Shown one piece after another: positions 1 through 5,780 of a stretch of DNA of 7,530 nt. Position numbers and translations under genes: made by a program. The notes under the pieces are model-generated. The model was not told where the DNA came from and did not search any database. It saw only the letters and a program-made list of their open reading frames with translations. Source of the DNA: Haloarcula sp. (GTDB taxonomy: Archaea; Halobacteriota; Halobacteria; Halobacteriales; Haloarculaceae); NCBI GenBank assembly GCA_028275075.1, contig JAQCNK010000322.1, positions 1 through 7,530 of the forward strand. The letters are read 5' to 3'. Each line of letters starts with the position of its first letter. The stretch's first letter is position 1.

Positions 1-55
1 GACCCTCGGCGATCCAGAGGGCGCTGCACTCGCTACAGCCGACCACCGCGTACAT
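1..55 (-). CDS. Small CxxC protein, N-terminal fragment (DUF5817-like), cut by window edge
   Basis: Reading leftward from an ATG at 55-53, 18 codons stay open to the window edge and give MYAVVGCSECSALWIAEG. The CxxC pair at residues 7 and 10 looks like half of a zinc-binding knuckle. From memory, this opening matches a widespread haloarchaeal family of small zinc-ribbon proteins (DUF5817), in which a second CxxC follows shortly after; that part is outside the window. The function of the family is unknown to me. The gene diverges from the channel gene, with 115 bases between the two starts. I see no strong TATA element at the expected distance. The coding call rests on family resemblance of a very short stretch, so it is likely but not certain. 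Confidence 0.65.
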   Translation of the reverse strand, partial: MYAVVGCSECSALWIAEG

Positions 56-137
56 ACACAGCAATTGGGCTGGTTCAGGGTTGAACGTTCGGATTTCGCC
101 ATCGAGACACAGTGTTCTGAATCCGAATACGGGACAG

Positions 138-145
138 TACATTTA
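138..145 (+). promoter_or_regulatory. TATA-like element for the channel gene
   Basis: An A/T-rich stretch, tacattta, is centred about 29 bases before the ATG at 171. That is the spacing expected for a leaderless haloarchaeal transcript starting at or near that ATG. It is one reason to prefer 171 over the TTG at 65 as the original start. Confidence 0.45.
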
Positions 146-170
146 CCACGTCTGCTACTGACAGGCAGGT

Positions 171-1270
171 ATGGACTGGTCGCGGGAGTGGCTCAGCGCC
201 CGGGCGACGATACTGCTGCCGACAGTCGTCGCGGTCCTATCCCCGAGAGTTTGCGGCTTGCGGCCGGATTCACCGGGGCGCTGACCGGCTTTACCCTGCT
301 CATGAGCGTTGTGGGCCTTCGCCGCCGGCTGCGGGCCGGGTGGTATCTGACCGTCGTCTTGCTCCCGGTATCGGCGCTCCAGGGGGTCGTCCAGTCGTCG
401 CCGCTGTCGGCGCCACTGGTCGCGCTCTCGCTTGTGTCGCTGCCGACACTGCTTGTCAACCGTCACCGCTTCCAGCGCGAGTTCGATCTCTCGACAGCCC
501 AGCTTGCGGCTGGGGCAGCGCTGCTCGGAGCGCAGGTGTACGGGACTGTCGGGACATGGGCGCTGCGCGAGGAGTTCACCAACGTCCAGACGCTCACGGA
601 CGCGTTTTACTACACTCTCGTAACCGCGAGTACGGTCGGCTACGGCGACGTGACACCGGCCAGCGAGCGGGCGACCCTCTTCGGGATGTCGGTCGTCCTG
701 CTCGGGACAGCCAGCTTCGCCATCGCGCTGGGGACGCTTCTGGGCCCGGCTATCGAAAAGCGCCTCTCTGAGGCACTCGGAAATATGACTGACGCACAAC
801 TGGACCTGCTCGAGAACCACGTCGTGGTTCTGGGCTACGGCGATCTGACAGAACCGATACTTGATGAACTGGCGTCGGCGACGGAGTTCGTCGTCGTGAC
901 ACCCGATAACGAGGAGGCGGTCCGACTCCAGCAACGGGACATTCCGGTGTTGACCGACGACCCGAGCGACGAGGCCCCCTTGGATCGGGCCGGCATCCAC
1001 GATGCGACGGCTGTCGTCGCCGCCACGAACAATGACGCACAGGACGCACTGGCTATCCTCACCGCGCGCTCGCTCAACCCCGATCTGAACATCGTCGCCG
1101 CCGCGACCGACCGCGAGAACGTCGAAAAGCTCCGTCGGGCAGGGGCCGACACCGTCATCAGCCCCGCCGTTATCGGCGGCCACCTGCTCGTCCAGTCAGC
1201 GCTGGGCCAGGAGGGGATGGAGAACGTTGCCGACCACCTGCTGGATGTCAAAGCGGAGAGCGACCTGTAA
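171..1270 (+). CDS. Potassium-channel-like protein with RCK/TrkA-N domain, apparently frameshifted near codon 24
   Basis: This is a membrane ion-channel protein with a cytoplasmic nucleotide-binding regulatory domain. The main frame, which is open from a TTG at 65 to 1270, encodes several hydrophobic segments. Numbered from 65 they lie at about residues 61-84, 92-110, 114-131 and 143-163. A pore loop follows with the K+ selectivity filter TVGYGD (residues 190-195), then a final helix (about 204-228). From about residue 252 comes an RCK/TrkA-N Rossmann domain opening with HVVVLGYGDLT, where the third glycine of the usual GxGxxG is replaced by Thr. The start is odd. Upstream of about residue 56 this frame reads like non-coding sequence. 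The ATG at 171, in another frame and preceded by a TATA-like element, gives MDWSREWLSARATILLPTVV, a plausible cytoplasmic end and first helix, but that frame stops 35 codons on. I infer an indel near 235-245 that split the gene, so 171-1270 spans both frames. A functional shortened protein from GTG 188 or ATG 302 would still keep the pore and RCK domain. The family call is firm; the state of the gene is not. Confidence 0.8.
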
Positions 1271-1294
1271 GGTGGCACCGAGATATGTGCCGCC
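1271..1294. terminator. Hairpin directly after the channel gene stop codon
   Basis: The arms ggtggcac (1271-1278) and gtgccgcc (1287-1294) form an 8-bp stem with one G-U pair around an 8-base loop. It begins at the first base after the stop codon and lies in the 102-base gap between two convergent genes, a suitable place for transcription termination. There is no clear T-run after it, so the terminator role is tentative. The rest of the gap (1295-1372) shows only a weak 4-bp hairpin. Confidence 0.35.
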
Positions 1295-1372
1295 AGTTCG
1301 GTTCACTGTAGATTATCGGCGGGATCTGACCCGGAATCGGGACGCCCAGACAACAGCTTCCAATCGTCCGTA

Positions 1373-2815
1373 TCAGTGGTTCCGGTCGACGATAGCGATA
1401 TCCGTCTCGATGTTGTCGAGGCGCTCGAACGTTGGTGGCGTTATGAAGCGGGAGGCAGCGCTACGGTCCTGGCTCGCGCCGATGATGACGAGGTCGTACG
1501 TCTCGGCCGTACTGGCGAGAAACGAGTTGATGTCGGCGCCGCTGACGCGCGTTTCGATACTGTCAGCGAACGGCTCGACGAGGTCAGCCAGCATTGATTC
1601 GGCGCGACGGCGGTCGCCGGCGTCGCCGATGCAGGTCGCGACTGCGACCCGGCCGCTCCCACCAGCGAGGCGAACGGCGAAATCAACCATGTGGTGGGCC
1701 ACGTCGCTGGCCCGCCTGACCGGGGCCAACACGCGACGCCAGCGGGTCCGGCCATTGCGTGAGCGGTGGACAAGCACATCTGTCCGCCCCTGAAACAGCT
1801 GGCGGAGGTAGGTCGTCAGCGCGCCGTGTTCGCTCTCGTATGGCGTGGCGATGAGGTCGCAGTTCGTCGTTTCGGCGGCCTGCAACGTAGTCGCGGCCGC
1901 AGACTCCTCGCCGGTGGCAACAACTACCTGACAAGGGACGCCAACACGCGTCTCGACAGCCGCCGCGCGGGACTCAAGCCGCTCGACTCGCTCGCGATGG
2001 GCGTCGGTCACCTCGTCTGTCTGCTCGGCGCCGCCGGCCACCACACCGCCATGTAGTATCGCCCGCTCTGTTTCGGCGGCTTCGACATCATCGACGATGT
2101 CCAGCAACACCACCTTACCGGCCTCGTGAGCGGCGGCCAGGCGGGCGCCAAGCATTGCCGTCGCGTGAGCGTGTTCCCCCCGCATCGGGACCAGTACGTG
2201 GTCGTCGCCCGTCGTGGACTCGTACAGGACTGTTGCACGGCGGTCGTAAAACCGGTTGCGCCAGACGACGAAGACGACAGCCACGATAGAGCTCGCGAGG
2301 AAGATACTGGCCAGAAACGTCAGCCGCTGGGCCGGCTGGACCAGCAGTGCCAACAGCGCCGTCGAGTACGCCGATGGCTCCTCAATGTCGAACGGCCAGG
2401 TGATGAGCCCCGTCGCGAGCGTCGCGAGTACCGCTGCTCCGGCAGCCGCCTGGAGCCGGCTGGAGGGGAGCGCAAGGACCGTGTTCGACAGCCACAGCGC
2501 CCCCAGCCCACAGACCGCACCGATAGTCAGCCCGGACACGAACTGTCCGGGGTCGGCGTACTTTCCGCGCGGGTTCGCAAACAGTGTGTAGCTGCCCGAC
2601 GCTAGCGGCGGAAAGAGGAGAAAAGAGAGCTGTGGAACGGCGTTCGACAGCAGCGTCACCAGCCCGATCAGCAGGGGGACAAAGACCAGTACAGAGAGAT
2701 GGACGAGCCGGTCGGTCGTCTCCGCCCAGCGGCGAAACTCTCCCAGCTCCCGCCGCTCGACCCGACGAACCACTCGAAGGATACTGCGGGCCCGCTGGAC
2801 GAACTGCTCAATCAT
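1373..2815 (-). CDS. HPP-family integral membrane protein fused to two UspA domains
   Basis: This is a 480-residue two-part protein. Residues about 36-190 form an HPP-family membrane domain of roughly five hydrophobic segments (about 38-58, 63-80, 91-112, 118-140, 150-185), with the signature FPPLASGSYTLFANPRGKY at 68-86. Two tandem universal-stress-protein (UspA-like) domains follow in the cytoplasm: one from DDHVLVPMRG (204) to TDVLVHRS (345-352), the second from WRRVLAPVRR (359) to the C-terminus. Neither has the Gx2Gx9G(S/T) pattern of ATP-binding UspA proteins; the second has GASQDR at 446-451, where the second glycine is missing. HPP proteins in cyanobacteria and plastids have been linked to nitrite uptake, but the substrate here is unknown. 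A role as a stress- or ligand-regulated transporter is inference. ATG 2815 is the only usable start after an upstream in-frame stop. The gene lies 41 bases downstream of the phosphorylase on the same strand, so co-transcription is possible. Confidence is high for the domains and low for the substrate. Confidence 0.9.
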   Translation of the reverse strand: MIEQFVQRARSILRVVRRVERRELGEFRRWAETTDRLVHLSVLVFVPLLIGLVTLLSNAVPQLSFLLFPPLASGSYTLFANPRGKYADPGQFVSGLTIGAVCGLGALWLSNTVLALPSSRLQAAAGAAVLATLATGLITWPFDIEEPSAYSTALLALLVQPAQRLTFLASIFLASSIVAVVFVVWRNRFYDRRATVLYESTTGDDHVLVPMRGEHAHATAMLGARLAAAHEAGKVVLLDIVDDVEAAETERAILHGGVVAGGAEQTDEVTDAHRERVERLESRAAAVETRVGVPCQVVVATGEESAAATTLQAAETTNCDLIATPYESEHGALTTYLRQLFQGRTDVLVHRSRNGRTRWRRVLAPVRRASDVAHHMVDFAVRLAGGSGRVAVATCIGDAGDRRRAESMLADLVEPFADSIETRVSGADINSFLASTAETYDLVIIGASQDRSAASRFITPPTFERLDNIETDIAIVDRNH

Positions 2816-2841
2816 AGCTACGCATATGCCTTCGTCCTCCT
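2808..2841 (-). promoter_or_regulatory. Shine-Dalgarno-like site and 5-codon mini-ORF overlapping the HPP gene start
   Basis: On the minus strand an AGGAGG (2841-2836) is followed 10 bases later by an ATG at 2825, which opens a five-codon reading frame (MRSYD, stop at 2810-2808). This overlaps the HPP start codon at 2815 in another frame. The AGGAGG lies 20 bases from the HPP ATG, too far for normal use. Ribosomes could load on the mini-ORF and restart at 2815, but the whole arrangement may be chance. Confidence 0.2.
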
Positions 2842-2859
2842 AATCACAGTGCCTGATTA
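2841..2859. repeat. Inverted repeat overlapping the phosphorylase stop codon
   Basis: TAATCA (2841-2846) and TGATTA (2854-2859) form a perfect 6-bp inverted repeat with a 7-base spacer. The right arm includes the stop codon of the phosphorylase gene, and the repeat sits 26 bases before the HPP start. It could be an operator for the HPP gene or a weak hairpin between the two cistrons. Confidence 0.25.
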
Positions 2860-3582
2860 CAGTTCCGTCGCCGCTGTCAGCGCGATGTCGATGGCCCGCT
2901 CGACGTTGTTCTTCGCTTTTGCCGGCAGTTCCTCGTCGTCGGTTTCGCCCTTCTGTGTCCCTTCGATGAGATTGCCGTCGACGGTGCAAATAGCGCCGGC
3001 CGCCAGCCCCTTTCGACGGGCCAGCGAGAAGATGGCAGCGGCCTCCATCTCCACACACTGCAGCCCGGCGGCCTCCCAAGCGTCGACGTACGTGTCGGTC
3101 TCGGCGTAGAAGGCGTCGTCCGTCGCGACCGGACCGACATGGACGTCTTCACCGTTTGCCGCTGCAGCGTCAACGAGCGCGGAGAGTACGTCGTAGTCGG
3201 GCACCGCCGGGACAGCTTTGTCCTCGTAGCGCGCTGTGGTCCCCTCGTCTTTGGCGGCACCGGTGGCGACGACCATATCACCGATGTCGATGCCGCGCTG
3301 GAGCGCACCGGTCGTACCCACACGGACGAACGTCTCACAGCCCACAGCCGCGAGTTCTTCGACAGCAATCGCGGCCGAGGGCGAGCCGATACCGGTCGAG
3401 CAGATCGTCACGTCGCGGCCCGCATGCGTGGCGTTGACAAGTTTGTACTCGCGGTTCTGTGCGACGACCGTACTCTCCTCGCAGTGACCGGCGATGCGGT
3501 CAACGCGACCGGGATCACCGGGCAGCAGGACGATATCGTGCAGGTCACCGGGTTCCACCAGCAGGTGGGGTTGTTTGGCCAT
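2857..3582 (-). CDS. udp: Nucleoside phosphorylase, uridine phosphorylase family (PNP_UDP_1)
   Basis: This enzyme cleaves nucleosides with phosphate into a free base and (deoxy)ribose 1-phosphate in the cytoplasm. The 241-residue product has the family marks in order: LLPGDPGR (19-26, phosphate loop), STGIGSPSAAIAVEEL (62-77), RVGTTGALQ (87-95, with Arg88 and Thr91 matching phosphate-binding residues of E. coli Udp) and VEMEAAA (177-183, the ribose-binding Met-Glu pair). Where E. coli Udp has the uracil-binding Gln166 and Arg168 in FYPGQERY, this protein reads FYAETDTY, with Thr at both places, so uridine as the preferred substrate is not assured; a purine nucleoside is possible. I chose ATG 3582, which gives MAKQPHLLVEPGD, over the upstream start at 3633, because a TTTTATTA box lies about 25 bases before 3582 and inside the longer version. 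The HPP gene follows after 41 bases. In haloarchaea such enzymes feed pentose phosphates from nucleosides into central metabolism, consistent with deoC nearby. The family is sure; the substrate is open. Confidence 0.92.
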   Translation of the reverse strand: MAKQPHLLVEPGDLHDIVLLPGDPGRVDRIAGHCEESTVVAQNREYKLVNATHAGRDVTICSTGIGSPSAAIAVEELAAVGCETFVRVGTTGALQRGIDIGDMVVATGAAKDEGTTARYEDKAVPAVPDYDVLSALVDAAAANGEDVHVGPVATDDAFYAETDTYVDAWEAAGLQCVEMEAAAIFSLARRKGLAAGAICTVDGNLIEGTQKGETDDEELPAKAKNNVERAIDIALTAATEL

Positions 3583-3602
3583 GATGGGAGTTAGTCCGTC
3601 TG

Positions 3603-3610
3603 TAATAAAA
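3603..3610 (-). promoter_or_regulatory. TATA box for the nucleoside phosphorylase gene
   Basis: The minus strand reads TTTTATTA, centred about 25 bases before the ATG at 3582. This is a good archaeal TATA box for a leaderless transcript and supports the shorter start of the gene. Confidence 0.6.
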
Positions 3611-3631
3611 CCGCCGGGGATTCTCCACAAC

Positions 3632-3637
3632 AATAAC
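3632..3637 (+). promoter_or_regulatory. TATA-like element for the two-helix membrane protein
   Basis: The sequence aataac lies about 28 bases before the ATG at 3663, in the 80-base gap it shares with the divergent promoter of the phosphorylase gene. The match is modest; the spacing is right for a leaderless start. Confidence 0.35.
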
Positions 3638-3662
3638 GTGTGTCGGTCGCAACGCCTCAGCT

Positions 3663-3887
3663 ATGAGCGACGATATCTCGCTGTTCCATCCTCGGATGCG
3701 ATTGCCCGCGGTCATCGCCCTAGTGTTTGGCCTCACGCTCGGCTTCCTGGCGGTGGGCGCCCAACGAATCATCGACGGAACGGGCCAATCACTAGTGGCC
3801 GGAGTCGTGCTGGGACTGCTGGCTGGGGGGTTCCTCTACGGCATCATGTACCGGAACCTCTCCCAGCAAATCGCCCAAGAAGAGTAG
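3663..3887 (+). CDS. Small two-helix membrane protein of unknown function
   Basis: The 74-residue product begins MSDDISLFHPRMRLPA and has two hydrophobic helices, about residues 15-33 (AVIALVFGLTLGFLAVGA) and 43-62 (SLVAGVVLGLLAGGFLYGIM), joined by a short polar loop. It ends in an acidic, glutamine-rich tail (NLSQQIAQEE). I do not recognise a named family. It looks like the many short conserved membrane proteins of haloarchaea. Support for coding comes from the TATA-like element at the right distance, haloarchaeal amino-acid use, and a position filling the space between two well-supported genes. It is transcribed away from the phosphorylase, and its TAG stop is followed directly by the stop codon of the convergent DUF63 gene. 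Confidence 0.75.
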   Translation: MSDDISLFHPRMRLPAVIALVFGLTLGFLAVGAQRIIDGTGQSLVAGVVLGLLAGGFLYGIMYRNLSQQIAQEE

Positions 3888-4721
3888 TCACCCCGCAAAG
3901 AGGAATAAGACGACATTGTTTGTCGCCGGGCCGAGCCCGACGGCGGCCACTACCGAGAGCAGAAGGGCTGCCTCGGCTGGTTCTTCTTGCAGATAGTTAT
4001 CCATGAGGACGACGACGGCGACCGCAACGACGAGTTTCACGACGACGAACAGCCATCCGCTCCCGATGGTCGAGGCCGTCGGGAGACCCCCGGCAAACTC
4101 CATAATAGCACGCGGGACGGGGGAGCGCTCGCTGACGCCGAGGACATCGGTGCCGACGGCCGTCGAAATACCGTCAAAGACGTGGGCGAATATGACTACA
4201 GGGGCAGCATATCGCGCCCGCACCACGAGCGGTGTCCGCCATACCGCTACCGCGAGGACGGCGACTACGGCGACGAACAGGGAGACAAGCACCGAAAGCG
4301 CCGGCCAGACGGGATCGACGCGGCCGGATCTGAGTGCGGTGACCGCCGAAAGCACCATCACGACGGTCAGGACACCGGTTCCGACCATCCCGAGATGCCG
4401 CGCGATGTTCTCGGTGTGACCGGTTCGGACCCCGAAAAATGACAGGAGGAGCCACACGGCTCCCGTAGCGCTAAACGTCGTAAGATACACTGACGGCGTC
4501 CCGAACAGCGGCGCCAGCGTCCCCCCGTACAGCTCGATAGGCGGCTGGTTGAGCGCGTGTAGTGCGCCCCCCAAGGCCATCCACGGGGCCAGCGAGGCGA
4601 CGGTCCGCTGGTCGACCGGTGGCTTCAGGCCCACTAACATCGCAGTGACGATGCACACGCCGCCGACAAGGACGACCAGATATTGAAGCGGTGGTAGCGC
4701 GAACCCCGTCGGCAGTATCAT
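3888..4721 (-). CDS. DUF63 family integral membrane protein
   Basis: This is a 277-residue protein with about eight hydrophobic segments (roughly 11-31, 44-60, 78-97, 110-130, 140-162, 171-190, 220-240, 250-275), so it is almost entirely membrane-embedded. Conserved-looking polar motifs lie in and around the helices: WMALGGALHALNQPP (47-61), FGTPSVYLT (73-81), FAHVFDGISTAVGTD (178-192), ERSPVPRAIME (198-208) and GLGPATNN (262-269). Buried His, Asp and Glu residues of this kind are typical of DUF63, an archaeal family without an established function that I know of. I took ATG 4721 as the start; a T-rich TATA-like element lies about 27 bases before it. The alternative TTG at 4793 would add 24 residues (ARLSVRNTHAAGSF and on) that read as untranslated leader. 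The gene is divergent from deoC and converges with the small protein at 3663-3887 with no bases between the two stops. Confidence 0.88.
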   Translation of the reverse strand: MILPTGFALPPLQYLVVLVGGVCIVTAMLVGLKPPVDQRTVASLAPWMALGGALHALNQPPIELYGGTLAPLFGTPSVYLTTFSATGAVWLLLSFFGVRTGHTENIARHLGMVGTGVLTVVMVLSAVTALRSGRVDPVWPALSVLVSLFVAVVAVLAVAVWRTPLVVRARYAAPVVIFAHVFDGISTAVGTDVLGVSERSPVPRAIMEFAGGLPTASTIGSGWLFVVVKLVVAVAVVVLMDNYLQEEPAEAALLLSVVAAVGLGPATNNVVLFLFAG

Positions 4722-4744
4722 ATGCCCCACGGCACTCCCAGTCG

Positions 4745-4751
4745 TTGAAAA
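4745..4751 (-). promoter_or_regulatory. TATA-like element for the DUF63 gene
   Basis: The minus strand reads TTTTCAA, centred about 27 bases before the ATG at 4721. It is a moderate match at the right spacing and favours the shorter start. Confidence 0.35.
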
Positions 4752-4827
4752 GCTTCCGGCCGCATGGGTATTGCGTACGGACAGGCGAGCCAATCCTCGG
4801 GTCGGTCAATCCCGTCTCCGCGCCGGG

Positions 4828-4834
4828 ATATTTA
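4828..4834 (+). promoter_or_regulatory. TATA box for deoC
   Basis: The sequence atattta is centred about 29 bases before the deoC ATG at 4860. It is the clearest TATA box on the plus strand of the window and implies a leaderless or nearly leaderless transcript. Confidence 0.6.
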
Positions 4835-4855
4835 GGTAGATGCCGGATATCTACC
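4835..4855. promoter_or_regulatory. Perfect 7-bp inverted repeat, candidate operator of deoC
   Basis: GGTAGAT (4835-4841) and ATCTACC (4849-4855) are exact inverted copies separated by 7 bases. The 21-base element starts right after the TATA box and ends 4 bases before the start codon, so a bound protein would block transcription initiation. A direct repeat (ccgggatat at 4823-4831, ccggatat at 4843-4850) overlaps it. The most natural reading is a repressor operator controlling the nucleoside-catabolic deoC operon. The regulator is not in the window. Confidence 0.5.
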
Positions 4856-4859
4856 CCGT

Positions 4860-5501
4860 ATGGACGACGTACCCGACCATATCGAGCAGACGGTGCTGGG
4901 ACCGATGACGGGTACCGGTGGAGTCCGTGACTGTCTGGACACAGCACTGCAACACGGGATGCGGGCCTGCATCCCACCGTGGGCGTTACCGGTGGCGGCC
5001 GACTACGCTGACGTCCCGCTGACCACGGTGATCGACTTCCCGCACGGCCAGGGAGCGACCGACACCGTCTGCTCGGCGGCCCACAACGCGTGGGACGACG
5101 GCGCCGACGAACTCGATGTGGTCTGTAACGTCGGCCTGCTGAAGGCCGGCGAAGACGAGACCGTCCGCAACCACCTCTCGGAGGTCGTCGCCAGTGTCCC
5201 GATACCAGTGAAGATCATCGTCGAAGCGCCGCTGCTCTCTGAGACGGAACTCCACCGCGTCGGGGGATTGGTCGCCGACGCCGGCGCCGACTACTGCAAG
5301 ACCGCCACCGGCTTTACCGAGGGCGGGGCGACTGTCGAGGCTGTCGAACTGCTCAGCCAGTACCGCCCAGTGAAAGCCAGCGGTGGGATCGGCTCGTGGG
5401 CGGAGGCGAAGGCGATGTTCGACGCCGGCGCCGACCGCATCGGTGCCTCTGCCGGGGCTCGTATCGTCGAGGAGTGGCGCGAGCAACGGGGTGAGGGCTG
5501 A
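4860..5501 (+). CDS. deoC: Deoxyribose-phosphate aldolase
   Basis: DeoC is a class I (Schiff-base) aldolase that cleaves 2-deoxyribose 5-phosphate to acetaldehyde and glyceraldehyde 3-phosphate, the last step of deoxynucleoside breakdown. The 213-residue product is a compact TIM barrel, shorter than the about 259 residues of E. coli DeoC but usual for archaeal forms. The Schiff-base lysine is Lys147 in DYCKTATGF. The second active-site lysine is Lys172 in VKASGGI, and the catalytic Asp is probably Asp86 in GADELDVV. FPHGQG (60-65) and the phosphate-binding end GASAG (195-199) also fit. The N-terminus reads HIEQTVLGP where the family more often has IDHTxL, so this copy is somewhat diverged there, but the catalytic residues are intact. 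The ATG is well placed after a TATA box and a candidate operator. Its TGA overlaps the next gene's ATG by one base (TGATG), suggesting an operon with translational coupling. Confidence 0.93.
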   Translation: MDDVPDHIEQTVLGPMTGTGGVRDCLDTALQHGMRACIPPWALPVAADYADVPLTTVIDFPHGQGATDTVCSAAHNAWDDGADELDVVCNVGLLKAGEDETVRNHLSEVVASVPIPVKIIVEAPLLSETELHRVGGLVADAGADYCKTATGFTEGGATVEAVELLSQYRPVKASGGIGSWAEAKAMFDAGADRIGASAGARIVEEWREQRGEG

Positions 5502-5728
5502 TGGCCTTCATCCGAGCCCTCGCCGACGCGACGCTGCCAAGCGTTCTCGTCGCACTCCTCACGTTCGTCATCGCGGACGCAGGCGGGACAGTCCCACCCG
5601 TGGCGCTTGGACCGCTCGCCGGGGCGGCAACCCTTATCTGTGGGACGGCGATCAGCCACGCGTTCCAGACCGAGAGCCGACGCTACCCGTTGACCTGGGT
5701 GGCGCTCGAACTGCTGTCGTTCCCCTGA
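5501..5728 (+). CDS. Small two-helix membrane protein coupled to deoC
   Basis: The 75-residue product begins MAFIRALADATLPS and has two hydrophobic stretches (about residues 11-29 and 32-53), followed by a short polar tail (ESRRYPLTW). The start codon shares its A with the deoC stop, a TGATG junction that favours coupled translation. I recognise no domain. A role linked to deoxyribose phosphate metabolism is suggested only by position. The reading frame is complete and shows ordinary haloarchaeal residue use, but at this length a spurious call cannot be ruled out. A 52-base gap separates it from the methylthiotransferase gene. Confidence 0.65.
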   Translation: MAFIRALADATLPSVLVALLTFVIADAGGTVPPVALGPLAGAATLICGTAISHAFQTESRRYPLTWVALELLSFP

Positions 5729-5780
5729 CGGGCCAATCCGTCGCACTTTTGCCCGCGAACCCACTCTATCACAGTAAGCG

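Noticed and set aside
73..90. Small inverted repeats (gttca/tgaac, gaacgttc) in the left divergent gap
   Set aside because: Arms of 4-5 bases are expected by chance; no supporting position relative to a TATA box.
65..170. N-terminal extension of the channel frame from the TTG at 65
   Set aside because: The translated stretch has no membrane or acidic haloarchaeal character, covers the probable promoter, and competes with the better ATG at 171 in another frame.
155..1183. A 342-codon open frame on the minus strand opposite the channel gene
   Set aside because: It is rich in Arg, Gln and Cys without any domain, and lies opposite a gene with a clear selectivity filter and RCK fold. Long antisense frames are common in GC-rich haloarchaeal DNA.
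2126..2605. Plus-strand open frames inside the HPP gene
   Set aside because: Arg-rich shadow frames opposite a membrane protein with a recognised family signature; no start signal or domain.
3583..3633. Longer start of the nucleoside phosphorylase
   Set aside because: The added 17 residues contain the TATA box region and do not resemble the family; ATG 3582 fits the family N-terminus.
3139..4006. Plus-strand frames opposite the phosphorylase and across the small membrane protein
   Set aside because: They overlap better-supported genes and their promoters and have the composition of shadow frames.
4722..4793. Longer start (TTG) of the DUF63 protein
   Set aside because: The extra 24 residues are polar and uncharacteristic, and include the probable promoter; ATG 4721 begins just before the first helix.
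4471..4977. Minus-strand frame crossing the DUF63 and deoC starts
   Set aside because: It would cover both promoters and the deoC start and encodes no recognisable protein.
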